DNA of 56,498 bases from Paraburkholderia phenazinium (lineage in GTDB: Bacteria > Pseudomonadota > Gammaproteobacteria > Burkholderiales > Burkholderiaceae): assembly GCF_900100735.1 (NCBI RefSeq), contig NZ_FNCJ01000033.1, positions 1 through 56,498 on the forward strand, given 5' to 3'. The notes beneath the pieces were generated by a model. That model saw only the letters and a program-made list of their open reading frames with translations, had not been told where the DNA came from and did no database searches. Below, in pieces: positions 9,614-18,679 of the stretch; the first letter of the stretch is position 1, and every line of letters starts with the position of its first letter. The position numbers were made by a program, and so were the translations under genes.

Positions 9614-9754
9614 CCATATATCACCATACCGCAGGGTATTGAAACTTGAGCCGCTAAGTGCGACTCTCCATACCGACCGGTATTGAGCCGGTATGTTCGA
9701 TGACGCAGATGCGCTTGCGCCGTCGCCTTTGACTCTGCAAGCCATCCTATAGTC

Positions 9755-10438
9755 ATGCTGAAACCTATCACAAACGACCTGTGGCACCTGCAACATCAAT
9801 TCGTGGCGAGTGGGTTGAGTGTATCGTCGCGTATGACTGTGGTGCGACTGCGAGATGCATCTTTGTGGCTGCATTCCCCCGTTCCCCTTACTGCGGAGGT
9901 TTGTGCCGAACTGGCTGCGCTTGGGACGGTACGGTATATCGTGGCGCCGAGCAAAGCGCATCATCTGTTCGCGGGGGACTGTGCGGCGCAGTTTCCCGAC
10001 GCCATTCTGTTCGGTGCGCCCGGTCTGCAGAGCAAGAGGCCGGACTTGAAGCCTATGCGCGAGTTAAGCCGGACGGTCGAACCGGAATGGGCCGGCGATC
10101 TGGAGCAGATCTTCTTCGACGGCATTCCGTTCGGTAACGAAACCGTGTGGTTTCACAAGCATTCGCGCACGCTTATCGTGACGGATCTGTGCCAATGGTG
10201 GCAGGGCGAATTGCCGTTCGCCGCGAAGGCGTTTGCTGCGCTGACCGGCGTGCGTAACCGGCTGGCGGTGCCGCGGACCATTCGGATGCTGGTCAAGAAT
10301 CGCGAGGCTGCGCGTGCGAGTGCGGAGCGGATTCTCGCGCTGCCCTTCGAGCGTTTGATCGTGGCTCATAACTCGATCGTTGAGGACGACGCGCATCGAA
10401 CGGTTCGCAAGGCATTTGAGGTTTTCACTAAAGGTTAA
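9755..10438 (+). CDS. DUF4336 domain-containing protein (metallo-hydrolase-like)
   Basis: A 227-residue protein matching the DUF4336 pattern. It opens with ITNDLWHLQHQF, then has the LWLHSPVPLT and IVAPSKAHHLFAG stretch, and a C-terminal IVAHNSIVEDDA. The family resembles metallo-beta-lactamase proteins with a changed metal site (SKAHH in place of HxHxDH). Function is unknown. It is a single gene with its own upstream region of about 140 bases. Confidence 0.8.
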   Translation: MLKPITNDLWHLQHQFVASGLSVSSRMTVVRLRDASLWLHSPVPLTAEVCAELAALGTVRYIVAPSKAHHLFAGDCAAQFPDAILFGAPGLQSKRPDLKPMRELSRTVEPEWAGDLEQIFFDGIPFGNETVWFHKHSRTLIVTDLCQWWQGELPFAAKAFAALTGVRNRLAVPRTIRMLVKNREAARASAERILALPFERLIVAHNSIVEDDAHRTVRKAFEVFTKG

Positions 10439-10519
10439 GCTAGACGAAGGCTCGCCGCGTCTGCGTCCGCAGGCCGTTTACTTCAGGTATGGCGAGTTGT
10501 ATCATGCTTTCTCACCGAA

Positions 10520-10535
10520 TTTGAGAATTCTCAAA
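10520..10535. promoter_or_regulatory. 16-bp perfect palindrome in front of the AAA ATPase gene
   Basis: TTTGAGAATTCTCAAA is a perfect inverted repeat, ending four bases before the ATG at 10540. Its position fits an autoregulatory operator or a ribosome-binding-site-masking hairpin; no normal ribosome binding site is visible there. Seen directly; function inferred. Confidence 0.45.
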
Positions 10536-10539
10536 ATCC

Positions 10540-11670
10540 ATGAGAAAGCCTGAGACAATCGAGCCGGACCCGTGGCATTTTCCCCGGCCAGAGCTGGCAG
10601 AGACCTATCTGAAGGCTTTCCATCTGAAGCTTTCGTCGGCCCGCGGTCTGTTCGCGCGCCGCCGCATGGGCAAGACCGAATTCCTGCGCCGCGACCTTCT
10701 GCCGGCGGCCCTTTCCGCAGGCTATCTCATAGCCTACACGAACCTCTGGGACAACCGTTCCGCGCCCGACGTCGCCTTGGTGGCGGCCTTGACCGATGCG
10801 CTGGAGCCGCAGGGCGTGAAGTCGGTGCTCGCGAGGCTTGGCCAGCCAATGAAGAAACTCAGGGCCAGCGCGAAGATTCCCGGCGGCGTGGAGGGCGCGC
10901 TGGAGGCCGAACTGGCTCAGCCAGGCGTCGACAAAACGGAAGCTTTGCGCGAGGTTCTCAAGCAGCTCGACCGCCAGAAGAAGCCGCTCCTGCTGGTTAT
11001 CGACGAAGCGCAGGTGCTCGCCCGTGCGCAGCACAGCGACTTTGCGCATGCGCTGCGCGCCGCGCTCGATATTCGCAAGGAAAGCATCAAGGTTATTTTC
11101 GCCGGCAGTTCCGAAACCACGCTGCGCGAGATGTTCGCGCGCGCGTCGGAGCCGTTCTATAACTGGGCTCCGCTCGAGGCTTTCCCGCTGCTTGGCGACG
11201 AGTTCGTGGCCTTCACCATCAAACTGATGAACAGCATGGCCAAGCACAGGCTCACGCTGGCACAAGGCAGGCGTGCGTTCGATGAGTTGCATTGCACGCC
11301 CGAGTTTTTCAAGCGCTTCGTCGAACGGTACATGCTTTACCAGCCGCAGGGTGAAGACGCGGCGCTGGCCCATACGAAAGCTTCCGTGTTTTCGGACGAA
11401 CACTTCCTCAAGCAGTGGACCGAAATGAACCCAGCCGACCAGGCCGTGATCACGATGCTGTCCCGCGGTCAATCCGACCTGCACGCCAAGGAAGGCATGG
11501 CCAGGTTGTCTGCGATCCTCGGCAAGCCCGCGACGCGAAACACGGCTGGCCATGCGCTGCGACGACTGCAGTCGGAGAACATGGTGACGCGCCTCGCGCT
11601 TGGCGACTACCGTATCGAGGATGAAGCTTTCGCTGAGTGGATTCGCCGGCGTACTGCGGCCAGGCACTGA
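10540..11670 (+). CDS. AAA-type ATP-binding protein with C-terminal winged helix
   Basis: A 376-residue P-loop ATPase. A Walker A-like ARRRMGKTEF occurs near residue 40-48 and a Walker B LLLVIDEAQ near 150-157. The C-terminal 60 residues resemble a winged helix (KPATRNTAGHALRRLQ). The build resembles ORC/Cdc6- or STAND-like prokaryotic ATPases of unknown role, some of which sit in mobile or defence loci. The ATG has no clear ribosome binding site and is separated by four bases from a perfect palindrome. The downstream methyltransferase is on the same strand but 150 bases away. Confidence 0.8.
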   Translation: MRKPETIEPDPWHFPRPELAETYLKAFHLKLSSARGLFARRRMGKTEFLRRDLLPAALSAGYLIAYTNLWDNRSAPDVALVAALTDALEPQGVKSVLARLGQPMKKLRASAKIPGGVEGALEAELAQPGVDKTEALREVLKQLDRQKKPLLLVIDEAQVLARAQHSDFAHALRAALDIRKESIKVIFAGSSETTLREMFARASEPFYNWAPLEAFPLLGDEFVAFTIKLMNSMAKHRLTLAQGRRAFDELHCTPEFFKRFVERYMLYQPQGEDAALAHTKASVFSDEHFLKQWTEMNPADQAVITMLSRGQSDLHAKEGMARLSAILGKPATRNTAGHALRRLQSENMVTRLALGDYRIEDEAFAEWIRRRTAARH

Positions 11671-11819
11671 CACTAGCCTCGGCACGCGCTAAGGGCCGTG
11701 CCTGCGTCACCTTTGCATTCCACTCCACCGGCCGGTATCGTGTTGAACTTCGTCGGCCCGTTTGGCCGGCAACCTGCGGAGCCGATACCGGCAGCCGCGC
11801 AACGAACGAGAGTCAAGAC

Positions 11820-13388
11820 GTGGGCGAGTGGGACACCGGTTATGTTGATGAAATTGCATACACGTTCGGCTATTGCGACGAGCTGAATCCACTACGGCTG
11901 ACGCTTCCCTTGCTGCATGCCGGATTGGCCCCGCCGATCGTGGATGCAGCGTGCGAACTGGGCTTCGGCCATGGCGTGAGCGTCAATATTCATGCAGCGG
12001 GGTCGACCACGCAATGGTATGGCACGGATTTCCATGCGCCTCATGCGAACTTCGCGCAGCAACTCGCGGACAGCGCCGGGTCGCAGGCGCAATTGTTTGG
12101 TGAACGCTTTTCGGAGTTTTGTGCGCGGGACGATTTGCCGGATTTCGATTTCATCGGTATGCACGGCATCTGGAGCTGGGTCTCCGACGAAAACCGCGCA
12201 CTGCTTGCCGATTTCATCCAGCGCAAGCTCAAAACCGGCGGTGTGCTTTATCTGAGTTACAACACCCAGCCCGGCTGGACGGCGATGCTCCCCGTGCGCG
12301 AATTGATGCACCAGCATTTCCAGCTCGCAACGCTCAACGAATCGCAAAGCGGCGTGCTGGGCGAAGAGCGCATGCAGGCGCGCATCAAATCGGCGGTCGG
12401 TTTTGCGCAGGCCGTATTTGCGGCGCAACCCGGCTATGCGGTGGTCAATCCCTTGCTGGCCGAACGCGTGGAAGCGTTGTCAGGCGAGAGCGCAACATAC
12501 CTCGCGCATGAGTACTTCAATCGTGACTGGCATCCCATGTCCTACTTGCAGGCGGCGTCATCGCTGATAGCTGCTGGTTTGACGTATGGGGGCTCAGCGG
12601 ACTATCGCGATCACGTCGACGCGCTCAACCTCACTGCGGCACAGCGCACCTTGCTGGCAGAAATTGCGGACACAGGTTTGCGTGAGACGACGCGCGATTT
12701 CTGCGTGAACCGCTCGTTGCGGCGCGATTACTGGGTCAAGAACCCTCGCACGCTCGGTGACGGCGAACGTGAAGCGGCACTGCGCGCGCATCGTGTGATT
12801 CTCGCCTTGCCGAGAGCGGCTGTTGTGCTCAAGGTGCGCGGTGCGCTCGGCGAAACGGCGTTGCCGGAGGCGCTGTACGGCCCGATTCTCGATGCGCTGT
12901 CCAACCATCTGCCCGCCGCTCTGTCGGAGATCGAGAATCGCGTTCGCGCGCACGGCATCGACCTCGCACAGATTGTCGAGGCTGTGATGCTGTTGATTGG
13001 CATGGGCGCGTTGCTAAACGCCCAGGAGGATGCGCAAGTTGCCGCAGCTCAACCATCGGCAGCGAAGCTGAATGCGGCGATCTGCGAAGGGGCGCGCCAT
13101 CGTGACGAGGTGCAATTTCTGGTGAGCCCGGTTTCGGGTTCGGGGATATTTATGCCGCGCATCGCTCAACTATTTCTGCTAGCGAGATTGCAGAACCTGC
13201 AGCAACCGGCGCAATGGGCTGAATTCGCGGCAAGCGCGCTGGGTTCGGGTGCGGAGGCGGCGTCAGCAACAACCACAACAGCAGCGGCCAGCTCAGCGGC
13301 AGAGCCGTCGCTTGCCGAACTGACCGCAAAAGCCCACCGCTTTGCTGAGGTTCACCTGCCGATACTGCAGGCGCTGCGCATTGCGTGA
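11820..13388 (+). CDS. class I SAM-dependent methyltransferase with methyltransferase regulatory domain
   Basis: A 522-residue protein, starting at a GTG. The alternative ATG at 11637 would add 61 residues of low-quality sequence overlapping the ATPase gene, whereas family members usually open near WDTGYVDEIAYTFGY. Motif I of the SAM fold is ACELGFGHGVS, and the motif II region includes FIGMHGIWSW. The second half (about 190-500) corresponds to the all-alpha regulatory region of this methyltransferase family and ends in an Ala/Thr-rich linker. Substrate is unknown. It converges on accD with a 12-base gap. Confidence 0.82.
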   Translation: MGEWDTGYVDEIAYTFGYCDELNPLRLTLPLLHAGLAPPIVDAACELGFGHGVSVNIHAAGSTTQWYGTDFHAPHANFAQQLADSAGSQAQLFGERFSEFCARDDLPDFDFIGMHGIWSWVSDENRALLADFIQRKLKTGGVLYLSYNTQPGWTAMLPVRELMHQHFQLATLNESQSGVLGEERMQARIKSAVGFAQAVFAAQPGYAVVNPLLAERVEALSGESATYLAHEYFNRDWHPMSYLQAASSLIAAGLTYGGSADYRDHVDALNLTAAQRTLLAEIADTGLRETTRDFCVNRSLRRDYWVKNPRTLGDGEREAALRAHRVILALPRAAVVLKVRGALGETALPEALYGPILDALSNHLPAALSEIENRVRAHGIDLAQIVEAVMLLIGMGALLNAQEDAQVAAAQPSAAKLNAAICEGARHRDEVQFLVSPVSGSGIFMPRIAQLFLLARLQNLQQPAQWAEFAASALGSGAEAASATTTTAAASSAAEPSLAELTAKAHRFAEVHLPILQALRIA

Positions 13389-13400
13389 GAAGGACGCAGC

Positions 13401-14267
13401 TTAGTTATCCGCTGGCTGCAGCATCAGGAGTGCGATCAAGCGCGCGATTTCGGTGCGCATCTCGCGGCGATCGACGATCATATCGATAGCCCCCCGCTCC
13501 AGCAAAAACTCAGGACGTTGATAGCCCTCGGGCAACGTCTCGCGCACGGTCTGCTCGATGACCCGTTCGCCCGTGAAAGCGATCAGCGCCTTTGGTTCGG
13601 CTAGCACGACGTCACCGAGAAAGGCGAAGCTTGCCGAGACTCCGCCGGTGGTCGGATCGGTGAGCACGGAGATGAAGGGGAGTCGCGCGTCCGCCAGCCG
13701 GGTCAGGATAGCCGTCGTTTTGGCCATCTGCATCAGGGAGTACACGCTTTCCTGCATACGCGCACCGCCCGACGCCGAGATGCAGATAAACGGCGCGCGC
13801 TGCTCCAGTGCTTCTCGGACCCCGCGCACGAAACGCTCGCCGACGGCCGAACCCATTGAGCCCGCCATGAAGGAAAAATCGAAGCATGCGGCGACCACGG
13901 GGATCGAGTGCATTGAACCGCTCATCACGACAAGGGCATCCGTTTCGCCCGTGTTTTCCAGCGCCTCGCTCAAGCGGTCTGGATAAGGGCGCTTGTCTTT
14001 GAACTTCAACGGGTCGACGGGCAGAATCTCGCGGCCAATCTCGCGGCGACCTTCAGCGTCGAGCAAATGGTCGAGGCGTTCGCGGGCGCCGATGGGCATG
14101 TGGTGGCTGCATTTCGGGCACACATGAAGATTGGCTTCAAAGTCGTTGCGATACAGCACGGTTTCGCAAGCGGGGCACTTCAGCCATAAACCTTCCGGCA
14201 TGACCTTGCGGCGTTGCGGATCGGTTTGTTTGATCTGCGGTGGCAATACCTTATCGAGCCAATTCAT
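13401..14267 (-). CDS. accD: acetyl-CoA carboxylase carboxyltransferase subunit beta (probable second copy)
   Basis: A 288-residue AccD. The N-terminal zinc ribbon is intact (CPAC and CPKC, 15 residues between the pairs, residues 33-55). The crotonase-fold body keeps FSFMAGSMGS, SASGGARMQE and LTDPTTGGVSASFAF. Together with AccA it would transfer CO2 from carboxybiotin to acetyl-CoA. In Burkholderiaceae the housekeeping accD normally lies between trpA and folC. Here it follows an Amj flippase gene by 22 bases, so this is probably a paralogue; that is inference from context. Start supported by GGAGAAGG just upstream. Confidence 0.9.
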   Translation of the reverse strand: MNWLDKVLPPQIKQTDPQRRKVMPEGLWLKCPACETVLYRNDFEANLHVCPKCSHHMPIGARERLDHLLDAEGRREIGREILPVDPLKFKDKRPYPDRLSEALENTGETDALVVMSGSMHSIPVVAACFDFSFMAGSMGSAVGERFVRGVREALEQRAPFICISASGGARMQESVYSLMQMAKTTAILTRLADARLPFISVLTDPTTGGVSASFAFLGDVVLAEPKALIAFTGERVIEQTVRETLPEGYQRPEFLLERGAIDMIVDRREMRTEIARLIALLMLQPADN

Positions 14268-14289
14268 ACCTTCTCCAGCGGAAATGAGC

Positions 14290-15093
14290 CTAGATCGCCT
14301 CTGCCACCCTGACGATCAACAGCGCTGCAGGGATCAGCATGAGCTGCGCGAGGACCGTGCCTGCCACGCGAGCGCCGATCAGCGTTGTGATCGCGCGGCG
14401 GAATCGGTTCTCTGTAACACGTCCTTCAATGACGTCGTCGGTCATGACCGAAATTTGCGGATCGATGATAACCGTCAGCACGATGGTCGCAACCCCGTTG
14501 ATGACCGACGACAGATTCGAACAGGTCACGCGCAACTCGGGTTTCAGAAATCCTGCATAGAGCGAGGCGAATACGCCCACCGTCCATAGTGCCATCGCCA
14601 GTACATTCAATACGATCACCTTCCCTGAGACACCTGAACCGCTCGACAGTTGCGTGACATTGGTGCGGGAGGGAAGGCGTGCGCCATGGCGAATATAAGC
14701 GATCCCGCCGCGGCTGAACACGTGTAGCGCGAGCTGCGGGAGCGAGCGATGGGCCTGGAAGTGAACTACGGCGCGGCTGAAGTAACGCTGAAAGGTGGGA
14801 TTGAGGAGCGCGCCGACGATGGTGGCAAGCGTCGCCGCGAGCAGGAGCAGGCGAAAATCGCCAAGCATGCCTTGCTCGATGTGGCGGGCAAGATCCTCTT
14901 CGACGCGCTTCGCCAGAAATGGACCCTGAAACGAATTCGCGGTGCGGGAGACGAGGGCGATGATGCCGAAGAGTGCGAACGAGACGGCAATGCGCCGGGT
15001 TCGTACGCCAGCAATGCGAACTGCATAGGCTAGCGTTGCGATGACATGAATGACAAAAGTTAGCGCGCAGATAATCAGTAGCTGGGTGTCCAT
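14290..15093 (-). CDS. amj: Amj-type lipid II flippase family protein
   Basis: A 267-residue integral membrane protein with about six hydrophobic segments (near 5-25, 38-55, 78-98, 155-178, 195-215, 240-262). The opening LTFVIHVIATLAYAVRIAGVR and the following IAVSFALF and LVSRTAN are hallmarks of the Amj (YdaH/DUF2837) family. In Bacillus subtilis Amj is the alternative to MurJ for flipping the peptidoglycan precursor lipid II. Its likely role here is a back-up flippase in the inner membrane. It is the first gene of a two-gene unit with accD. Confidence 0.8.
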   Translation of the reverse strand: MDTQLLIICALTFVIHVIATLAYAVRIAGVRTRRIAVSFALFGIIALVSRTANSFQGPFLAKRVEEDLARHIEQGMLGDFRLLLLAATLATIVGALLNPTFQRYFSRAVVHFQAHRSLPQLALHVFSRGGIAYIRHGARLPSRTNVTQLSSGSGVSGKVIVLNVLAMALWTVGVFASLYAGFLKPELRVTCSNLSSVINGVATIVLTVIIDPQISVMTDDVIEGRVTENRFRRAITTLIGARVAGTVLAQLMLIPAALLIVRVAEAI

Positions 15094-15211
15094 GATCAGG
15101 GCGGTAGTCGTCGCCCTGCCAGTCTACCTGAGGCCCGGATGCCATCCGTGACGACGTCCGCAGTCTATGCGCAATGAAGCGCTCTGCTCGAGATCCGCTA
15201 CTGCCTGCGGG

Positions 15212-15676
15212 TCAGGCCCGCTTGCGGTTGACCGCGTGATACGGTTCGCCAGCGGTGAACCGGTCCAGCCGGTCGCTGGCCTCGGTAATGGCCCACATCG
15301 GAGCCTTCTGCAACTGAAAGTCGTAAACCGTCACAATTGCCGCGAATACGTCGTAGCCGGCGCGGTCGAGCATCCATTCGCCCGTTGCACGGCCACGCTC
15401 GAAGCACGCCGCGCTAAGCGCGTCTGCCGTACGCAGCGCCTCGGACGTCAGCGTTCCGTAACCCGCTTCGACGATAAAGGCGACCAGCAGCATCGCCTGC
15501 GTCACCGTCTGGGCGGCGCTGACGCTGCCTTTTCCGCGCCGCAGAGCGTCGAGCGCGAGATGGACCTGCAGGGCGAGCCCCTCCGCGGTATCCCTCGGGA
15601 GCGGCAGCAGCATGGCCTTGGCGGCGCGTGCGCGGGCGGCCTGGGTGTTGCCGGAAAACGGAATTGTCTTGGCCAT
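15212..15676 (-). CDS. conserved hypothetical protein, helical
   Basis: A 154-residue protein if translation starts at the MAKTIPF methionine; the frame is open for 32 more codons, and an AAGG-preceded Met at 15739 is an alternative. Composition is mainly helical (Ala, Leu, Arg) with no membrane segment. The stretch AARARAAKAMLLPLPRD and the central LHLALDALRRG-like region are typical of short Burkholderia proteins of unknown function. I assign no function. The next minus-strand gene upstream is the SnoaL-like gene, about 128 bases away. Confidence 0.6.
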   Translation of the reverse strand: MAKTIPFSGNTQAARARAAKAMLLPLPRDTAEGLALQVHLALDALRRGKGSVSAAQTVTQAMLLVAFIVEAGYGTLTSEALRTADALSAACFERGRATGEWMLDRAGYDVFAAIVTVYDFQLQKAPMWAITEASDRLDRFTAGEPYHAVNRKRA

Positions 15677-15803
15677 GAGCGGGTCGTTAAAGGTTGGCAG
15701 ATGCAATAACGGCTTCTTAGCCAAAAGCTTAAGGCCCATTTGTGCCTTGATTGGCCGCCGCGCAAGGCGCACCTCGGGCCAGAACCCGCCTCGCCCCGTG
15801 GGT

Positions 15804-16196
15804 CTAGACCAGCGGTTCGACGAATTCCCGACGATCGAACGGCGCTTCGTAGGGCTCGGGCCAGAATTCGACCGCGCGCGCGATCTTGCCGTCCGTCACG
15901 GTGAAGAAGGAGATAGCCCGCGCGACCTGCACCCCGTCGGTAATCGACACGTCCGATACCGCCTCTTGCTCGCCGCAGACGAGGCGGTTGATCGTAAACG
16001 TCCACGGGCCGTGCGCGGGATAGGCCGTATTGAGCAGCGCGAAATTCCTCGGGCCTCTGATGCGCTCGTTGGACTGCGGCCATTCGAGGATGAAATCGTC
16101 GGCCATGACCGACGTCGCGGCATGAAAATCGTTGGTGGCCATGAGGCGCCAGAATTCCCGGACTACTTGAGATGTGATTTCGACTGTGCTGGTCAT
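15804..16196 (-). CDS. nuclear transport factor 2 / SnoaL-like family protein
   Basis: A 130-residue SnoaL-like protein. It starts with a helix containing VREFWRLMATNDF, then the MADDFILEWP strand, and ends with the strand pair FFTVTDGKIARAVEFWPEPY. The fold serves small isomerases, dehydratases and stress proteins; the active site cannot be assigned. It starts six bases after the LysR stop, so the two genes are almost certainly one transcript. Confidence 0.82.
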   Translation of the reverse strand: MTSTVEITSQVVREFWRLMATNDFHAATSVMADDFILEWPQSNERIRGPRNFALLNTAYPAHGPWTFTINRLVCGEQEAVSDVSITDGVQVARAISFFTVTDGKIARAVEFWPEPYEAPFDRREFVEPLV

Positions 16197-16202
16197 GTGC
16201 TT

Positions 16203-17132
16203 TCAAGCCTCGACGTATTGCATATGGGGCGATTCCCCCATCAACAGTGCCCGGTTTGCATCCGCAGCGGCGCGCAGGTAGTCCCACAACGAGGTGATGC
16301 GCCGCAGCTTGCGCAGGTCCTCGCGGCAGCAGATCCAGAAATGCCGCGTCACCGTGATCTCATCAGGCAGGACGGGCTCAAGCAACGGATTCTGTTCAGC
16401 CATGAAGCAGGGCAGTATGGCGAGTGCATTGCCTTGCAGTGCAGCGTGATATTGGGCGATCACACTCGTGCTGCATAGATTGGCGCTGGCGTTCGGGATG
16501 GTGCGGTCCAGATAGAGCAACTCCCGGCTAAAGGCGAGATCGGCAACATAGCTGATAAACGCATGACCGTGCAGGTCCGCCACCGTTTTGACGGGAGGGT
16601 GGCATGCCAGATAGTCCCGCGTGCCATATAGCTTGAGACGGTAGTCGCACAGTTTGGTATAGACGTACTGGCCGCGCTCGGGCCGCTCCAGCATGATCGC
16701 CAGATCCGCCTCGCGCTTGGACAGGCTGACGAAATGCGGAACGGGTAGCAGGTCGATCGAAATGTCCGGATGCTGGCCGGTAAAGCGCGCCAGTTGCGGC
16801 GACAGAAAAAAGCAGCCGAAGCCCTCGGTAGAGCCGATCCGCACATGTCCTGATAGCGAGTGAGCGCCGCCCGTGAACTGTTCAGCCGCCGATTGGACTG
16901 TGGTTTCCACGGCGTCGGCATAGGCGAGCAGACGCTGCCCATCCGTGGTCAGCACGAAACCATCGGCCCGCGACTTGTCGAACAGCACGGTGCCGAGCGC
17001 CGCCTCCAGTTCCCGCACGCGGCGCGCCACGGTGGTGTGGTCCACCCCCAGACGTTTCGCCGCGCCGCTTGCCCGTTGGGTTCGCGCCACTTCGAGGAAG
17101 TAGCGCAGGTCATCCCAGTTCAAACTTTGCAT
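16203..17132 (-). CDS. LysR family transcriptional regulator
   Basis: A 309-residue LysR regulator. The N-terminal helix-turn-helix is at residues 1-62 (LGVDHTTVARRVRELEAALG) and the effector domain follows at about 92-295. It is divergent from the MHS-family transporter and the mmsA-mmsB genes, with a 169-base gap between starts, and is the likely regulator of that catabolic unit. The SnoaL-like gene follows it directly. Confidence 0.9.
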   Translation of the reverse strand: MQSLNWDDLRYFLEVARTQRASGAAKRLGVDHTTVARRVRELEAALGTVLFDKSRADGFVLTTDGQRLLAYADAVETTVQSAAEQFTGGAHSLSGHVRIGSTEGFGCFFLSPQLARFTGQHPDISIDLLPVPHFVSLSKREADLAIMLERPERGQYVYTKLCDYRLKLYGTRDYLACHPPVKTVADLHGHAFISYVADLAFSRELLYLDRTIPNASANLCSTSVIAQYHAALQGNALAILPCFMAEQNPLLEPVLPDEITVTRHFWICCREDLRKLRRITSLWDYLRAAADANRALLMGESPHMQYVEA

Positions 17133-17301
17133 CCCGTCTCCAGCTCGTGTTTTTTTGCATATCGGATGGGCTTTTTCATCTCTATACCGTGGATATTCGA
17201 ATAACTATACTCGGATGCACGTCGCTGGGACAACCACGGCACAGGCGGCCCGCGCCATCCGCGCGACCGGCAAGCCTACAAAAAATATCGGAGACAACAG
17301 G

Positions 17302-18618
17302 ATGCAGATGCAATCGACCCCCGACCGGGCGGCAGTTGCCGCACAGCTTCCGAGGAGCGCCAAGGATTACCTGATCGCAGGGTGGGCCAGCATGGCCGGC
17401 ACCACGATCGAATGGTATGACTTCTTCCTGTACGGCACGGCCGCCGCGCTCGTATTCAACAAGATCTTCTTTCCCACGCTCGATCCGATCCTCGGCACCC
17501 TGGCCGCGTTTGCGACTTATGGCGTGGGCTTCATCGGCCGTCCGATGGGCGGCATCGTGTTCGGCCACTTCGGCGACCGCATCGGCCGCAAGTCGATGCT
17601 GCTGGTCACGCTGCTGCTCATGGGCATTCCTAGCATGGTGATCGGCCTGATTCCGTCCTATCAGAGCATCGGTTTCTGGGCCGCCGGGTTGCTGGTGGCG
17701 ATGCGCTTCCTGCAAGGCATGGCCGTCGGCGGCGAGTGGGGTGGCGCCGTGCTGATGGCGGTGGAACATGCGCCGCCCGGACGCAAGGGCTTTTTCGGCA
17801 GCTTGCCGCAAACCGGCGTGGGCTTCGGGCTGATCCTGTCTTCGCTTGCCATGGCGGCTGTCACCGCGCTGCCTGAAGCGGATCTGCTCGCATGGGGCTG
17901 GCGCATTCCGTTTCTCGCCAGCATCGCGCTGGTGGTGATCGGCTGGGTGATCCGCGTGCGGGTGCCGGAGTCGCCGGACTTCGAGCGCGTGAAAGCACTC
18001 GGCAAGCCGGTCAAGGCGCCGATTCTCGACGCCATGCGCCGCCATCCGCGCGAGCTGCTCATCATCATCGGCGCACGCGCTGCGGAGAACACCTGGTTCT
18101 ATCTGGTGGTCGCCTTCGCGCTGGCCTATGCCGCCAATCAGTTGAAGATTCCCAAGGCAAGCATCCTGCATGCGATTACCGCAGGAGCTGTGCTGTCGCT
18201 GTTCACGATGCCGTTTTGCGGCTACCTGAGCGATCGCATCGGGCAAAAGCGTCTGTTCCTGACCGGTCTCGTCATCATGTGCCTGTTCGCCGCGCCGTTC
18301 TTTGCCATGCTCGGCACGCGCGATCCGCTCACCGTCTGGTGGGCGATGGTGCTCGGCGTGGGCGTTGTGTTCCCGATTCTGTATGCACCCGAATCGCAAC
18401 TGTTCGCTTCGCAGTTTCCCGCTGAGATTCGCTATAGCGGCATCTCGCTGTCGGTGCAGATTGCCGGCGTGATCGGCGGCGGCATCGCGCCGATGATCGC
18501 CACCGCGCTGCTCGCCGTGGGCGCCGGGCGTCCGCACTACGTAGTCGTCTATATGGTGGCGCTAGGCATCGTCGCGCTGATCTGCACGCTGCTGATGCGC
18601 CCGCGAGCCGACGGCTAG
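17302..18618 (+). CDS. MHS-family MFS transporter (metabolite:H+ symporter)
   Basis: A 438-residue, 12-helix MFS transporter of the metabolite:H+ symporter group. Diagnostic stretches are TTIEWYDFFLYGTAAAL (helix 1), GRPMGGIVFGHFGDRIGRK (loop 2-3) and RFLQGMAVGGEWGG (helix 4). Start chosen at 17302, preceded by GGAG; the frame is open 49 codons further. Members import small organic acids or betaines. Given the mmsA and mmsB genes behind it, a branched or beta-hydroxy acid is a reasonable guess. Confidence 0.9.
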   Translation: MQMQSTPDRAAVAAQLPRSAKDYLIAGWASMAGTTIEWYDFFLYGTAAALVFNKIFFPTLDPILGTLAAFATYGVGFIGRPMGGIVFGHFGDRIGRKSMLLVTLLLMGIPSMVIGLIPSYQSIGFWAAGLLVAMRFLQGMAVGGEWGGAVLMAVEHAPPGRKGFFGSLPQTGVGFGLILSSLAMAAVTALPEADLLAWGWRIPFLASIALVVIGWVIRVRVPESPDFERVKALGKPVKAPILDAMRRHPRELLIIIGARAAENTWFYLVVAFALAYAANQLKIPKASILHAITAGAVLSLFTMPFCGYLSDRIGQKRLFLTGLVIMCLFAAPFFAMLGTRDPLTVWWAMVLGVGVVFPILYAPESQLFASQFPAEIRYSGISLSVQIAGVIGGGIAPMIATALLAVGAGRPHYVVVYMVALGIVALICTLLMRPRADG

Positions 18619-18679
18619 TCCGCCCTCGATAACTCACTGACCTTATTTACCCATTCGAACCCAACCAAGAGAGTCGATC

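Noticed and set aside
9614..9964. Upstream part of the minus-strand frame reaching into the DUF4336 gene
   Set aside because: It overlaps the start of DUF4336 and lacks protein-like composition; only the 67-residue C-terminal part is kept as a possible gene.
17182..18537. 451-codon minus-strand open frame opposite the MHS transporter
   Set aside because: Composition is Arg/His-rich, with no start site or motif; the plus-strand frame holds the transporter marks.
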